Source: Paraglomus occultum
Lineage: Eukaryota > Glomeromycota > Glomeromycetes > Paraglomerales > Paraglomeraceae
NCBI GenBank assembly: GCA_910592205.1
Contig: CAJVPJ010001397.1
Location: 1-10,093, forward strand
DNA length: 10,093 nucleotides
Direction: 5' to 3'
This document shows, one piece after another, positions 7,570-10,093 of this stretch (position 1 is its first letter; every line of letters begins with the position of its first letter). Both the position numbers and the translations under genes were made by a program. A model generated the notes under the pieces. The model ran no database searches. It was not told the DNA's origin and saw nothing but the letters and a program-made list of their open reading frames with translations.

Positions 7570-9273
7570 ATGAGTGGAAAAACATCCTCACCACACCCAC
7601 AAAATGACCCTACCACCAAACGTAAAAAAGCCTTCGACTCGGCACACATTAGAATATGTATTTTGACGTGTGCAGGGTTTTTCACTGATGGTTATACTCT
7701 ATACGCAAACATTTTTGTTTACCCACTCTTGGCAGTTGCTTATGCCGATACGCCTATCTATAATTTTCGGATAATAATGAAAACGGCCCCTTGGCTTGGG
7801 GCCGTATTCGGCCACTTACTGTTCGGAATCCTAGCTGATAAGTACGGGCGGAAAAAGGTAAGAGTAATGAACGTTAATATTAGTGTGTAGCTAAATCCTA
7901 ACTGTGTATGCTTTGATTACAGACGTTCGGTGTAGAACTGGTCGTCGTGGTAGTCGGCACGATTTATTCTGTCATCGTGGGTCAAGGACCTACCATATCA
8001 TTTATCAATGCCTTTGTCTTCTGTCGGTTCGTTCTCGGCATAGGAATTGGCGGAGATTACCCAATTAGCGCCCGTACGTACCATTTCTTTATATTTAAAA
8101 GTAGCATTTACCGCACATAATAACGTTTCTTCTTTATATACATCAAGTTATCATTTCCGAACTTGCCCCAACAAAACATAGGGGAAAAATGTTAATCGGC
8201 GGGTACGCCGTCTACACCGTCGGGGTGCTTTCGGCTGCTCTGGTCTCGCTTCTCACTGTTATAACTTTCCGATCGTCTATCGATCAGAATCCACAAATTC
8301 TGGACAGAGCATGGAGAATCATTCTTGGAATCGGCGCCTTACCGGCGATAATCGCATTACTGTTTAGGTGGTCGATTCCCGAATCACCTCCTCGATATCG
8401 AATCTCTGATATCGAAAGGGAAATTGCCATCGAAGAGATTGATAGTAAATACCAAAAACAAAACATCAGCATAGGACACCATGTCCTCAGCTTTTATCGA
8501 CATTTTCGTTCTGGAAGAAGCGGGAAATACTTAGTAATAATCTCCCTGGTCCTATTTAGCGCAAGTCTTAATCCCGCTTTATATTCGGGTTATCCTCTAA
8601 TAAACACTGGAGACACTGACATCTACAATACCCTCTTGGACTATTATTTAAATAATGTGCTTTGGCTTCTCTTGGGGTTCGTGCCGGCGGCCCTTCTTGC
8701 CGTGTGTTTGGTAGACCGGTTGGGCAGAAAACCCCTTTTATACATTGGATTTTCGGGGTGCGCAGTTTTATACTGCCTTACAGGCCTATTGGTCTGGTTT
8801 ACGCACATTGATAAACCGGAGACAAGTTCGGTTTATTATGGACTGGCATTACTAACCCGAGTAAGCATGATTTTCGTTTTGAATGGTTATTGACAATCTA
8901 TTACTTTTTTGACGCTAATAGCGAGACGAACTTTATTTTTAAACATTGCTAGTTCTTCCTAACGCTCGGTCCACGATCGATGAAGTTTGTTTATCCCGCC
9001 GAGTTATTCCCGACTCGGTATCGATCCACAGCCTTTGGGCTGTCAATGTCTTTGGGAAAGTTCGGCTACATATTTTCCTACTCCATAATGGAGTGGATTT
9101 CCGACGTGCGTTCGGCTGAGGGCTTACGTGCACGATTTCTCGGTGCATCTTTTGGATGGACCAGTCTCATGCTTTTTGGGGCGATAGCGACAAGCTATCT
9201 CCCTGAAACTAACCAACGGCCGTTGGAAGAGATTGCCGACGAGGACGAATTTGTCTTGGACGAAAAAAATTGA
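7570..9273 (+). CDS. MFS transporter, phosphate:H+ symporter (PHO84/Pht1) family, divergent
   Basis: Four exons: 7570-7857, 7923-8073, 8148-8860, 8953-9273, giving 490 aa, close to the usual 500-580. The family moves inorganic phosphate with protons across the plasma membrane, through 12 membrane helices in two halves with a cytoplasmic loop. Seen here: TM1 FFTDGYTLY (Asp40), loop 2-3 motif DKYGRKK (90-96), signature GIGGDYPISA (137-146) followed by ISELAPTKHRG, PESPPRY (224-230) before a short central loop, second-half motif DRLGRK (336-341), the block YPAELFPTRYRST (398-410) with Lys420 in GKFG, and an acidic C-terminus after PETNQRPLEE. Splicing is supported by restored family motifs at every junction (SA|LIISE, LLTR|FFLTLGPR). 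Departures: at the positions of PiPT Gln177, Trp320, Asp324 and Asn431 I read Tyr169, Ser284, Asn288 and Thr388, while Asp141, Tyr142 and Tyr292 are kept. The substrate may therefore not be phosphate; an organophosphate is possible. The gene is more GC-rich than its surroundings and has no frame damage, so it is probably functional. Confidence 0.88.
7858..7922 (+). other. Intron 1 of the transporter gene (65 nt)
   Basis: GTAAGA donor, TACAG acceptor, a CTAAC branch-site match near 7896-7902, phase 0. It contains in-frame stops, so retention would end the protein after 106 residues. Confidence 0.88.
8074..8147 (+). other. Intron 2 of the transporter gene (74 nt)
   Basis: GTACGT donor, ATCAAG acceptor, phase 1. 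Removal joins GGDYPISA to IISELAP through a CTT (Leu) codon, rebuilding the family signature across the junction. Confidence 0.85.
8861..8952 (+). other. Intron 3 of the transporter gene (92 nt)
   Basis: GTAAGC donor, TTGCTAG acceptor, a GCTAAT branch-like site near 8914, phase 0. The unspliced frame runs on to a stop at 8891-8893. Splicing joins LLTR to FFLTLGPR, matching the FFxNFGPN-type TM10 region of the family. Confidence 0.85.
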
Positions 9274-9386
9274 TAATTTTCCTATCTTTTTGTTTGTCCT
9301 CTTGGGTTTTTGCTTTCAATTTCTATATAAATATTGAATTAAACTTTTTGCCGCGAAAGACAAAACGGATAGTTTACGATAAGTCA

Positions 9387-9392
9387 AATAAA
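9387..9392 (+). terminator. Polyadenylation signal of the transporter gene
   Basis: AATAAA, 113 nt after the stop codon, in an A/T-rich 3' region. A second AATAAA is at 9452-9457. Either could serve. Confidence 0.5.
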
Positions 9393-10011
9393 AGAAAATT
9401 GGATTAACGTAGACTACTAATGTAGTATAATAACTATCGCTCTATGAAAGAAATAAAACTGTTTGCTACAATAAATTTTTCAAATTGTATTGATATCGGA
9501 ACTGTCTATTTGTGTGATGATTATGACGTAAACGACTTATCTCATCGTTACAGAGGTCTCGTGATGACATTTAGACGAGAGAGTTATGATAATAATAATA
9601 GCAGCATAGCAATAGATCTATAATCAAGATCTATGTGTGATGCATACAGTATTAACAAGGTATCCTAACTTGATTACAGCGATAACACCACAATATTATT
9701 TCACGATGACATGACGAGGTTTTTATGATACCAGGACAAGTTAGTTATGGCTCTATTAATGGGGTTCCGATGAGGTAGTGATAGTCTTGGTCTGATGTCA
9801 CAGAGAGATTTAAAAGTTTCTGTAAAGTTATATCTAGTTTAACATTAATATTAAACGTTTAATACCATTTTTGCAGTTTATGTTATTCTCATAGCATTAC
9901 AATGGTTGTTAAGCAAAATTTCTATTAATCTTTTATCGTTATTTATCGTTATTATAATTTTGTCCATCTTTTCTTCGGTGGCTTTACTCGTGATAATTAC
10001 TTTTTTGTCAG
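9393..10011. other. Gene-free AT-rich 3' flank
   Basis: I see no gene here. The stretch holds a small inverted repeat (ATAGATCT 9612-9619 and AGATCTAT 9627-9634, 7-nt loop), an (ATA)n-like run near 9588-9600, and a degenerate direct repeat (9562-9592 and 9704-9731). Several GTGATGA-like sequences recall snoRNA C boxes but lack matching D boxes. Confidence 0.45.
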
Positions 10012-10074
10012 GTGAGAAACATGCAATCAAATTTTGTCAATTGGGCGTATGAATCGTGGGAACACTTTTGTCAG
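10012..10074 (+). CDS. Possible internal or first exon at window edge (weak)
   Basis: A 63-nt segment, open in one frame, is bounded by an acceptor-like sequence (T6 tract then GTCAG, ending 10011) and a good donor (CAG|GTGAGT at 10075). From its internal ATG (10021) it reads MQSNFVNWAYESWEHFCQ; the AG-to-GT segment is 21 codons exactly. I recognise no family. It could be the start of a plus-strand gene continuing outside the window, or chance. The call rests only on splice-site-like sequence and an open frame. Confidence 0.22.
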
Positions 10075-10093
10075 GTGAGTGCACACAAAAAAG

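Noticed and set aside
8861-8893. Exon 3 of the transporter running on to the stop at 8891-8893
   Set aside because: A GTAAGC donor at 8861 in phase 0 with the acceptor at 8952 restores the conserved TM10 segment, so the read-through sequence is intron.
9505-9800. C/D-box snoRNA cluster
   Set aside because: Several GTGATGA-like C boxes are present, but only one CTGA lies downstream and there are no terminal stems pairing suitable boxes.

Overview
The window looks like a piece of a large, AT-rich, transposon-laden fungal genome. The evidence is a plus-strand gene interrupted by three short GT-AG introns (65, 74 and 92 nt), a PHO84/Pht1-type transporter, long gene-free AT-rich stretches, and decayed DNA transposons of the pogo/Tigger and Tc1 types. 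An arbuscular mycorrhizal (Glomeromycotina) or related Mucoromycota fungus fits best. That assignment is inference from composition and remembered family resemblance, not from a search.

Layout. 1-1113 is T-rich DNA with no convincing gene. 1114-2144 is an internally deleted pogo/Tigger-like element. It keeps both termini, the N-terminal DNA-binding start and the C-terminal tail of its transposase (minus strand), but has lost the catalytic middle. 2230-2685 is a multiply frameshifted plus-strand protein fragment with a CxxCxYC motif and a second Cys pair; it resembles a repetitive, possibly Helitron-associated, protein family. It abuts a 221-bp MITE (2686-2906) with perfect 28-bp terminal inverted repeats. 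2907-4186 is mostly empty. 4260-4478 encodes a 72-aa Cys/His-rich mini-protein preceded by an 11-codon upstream ORF. 4682-5809 is a broken Tc1-like element (transposase on the minus strand), interrupted by a second, inverted copy of the MITE (4783-4957) just before the expected second catalytic Asp. 5810-7495 has no supported gene.

7570-9273 is the only intact, clearly functional-looking gene: a four-exon, 490-aa MFS transporter of the phosphate:H+ symporter family, with a TATA box upstream and an AATAAA downstream. It keeps the family's architecture and GGDYP signature but differs at several positions that bind phosphate or carry protons in characterised members. Its substrate is therefore open. 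9393-10093 is AT-rich, with a possible short exon at the right edge.

The genes do not form an operon or pathway. The picture is one host gene and one small orphan ORF in a landscape shaped by successive, nested transposon insertions: MITEs sit inside or against older transposon genes.
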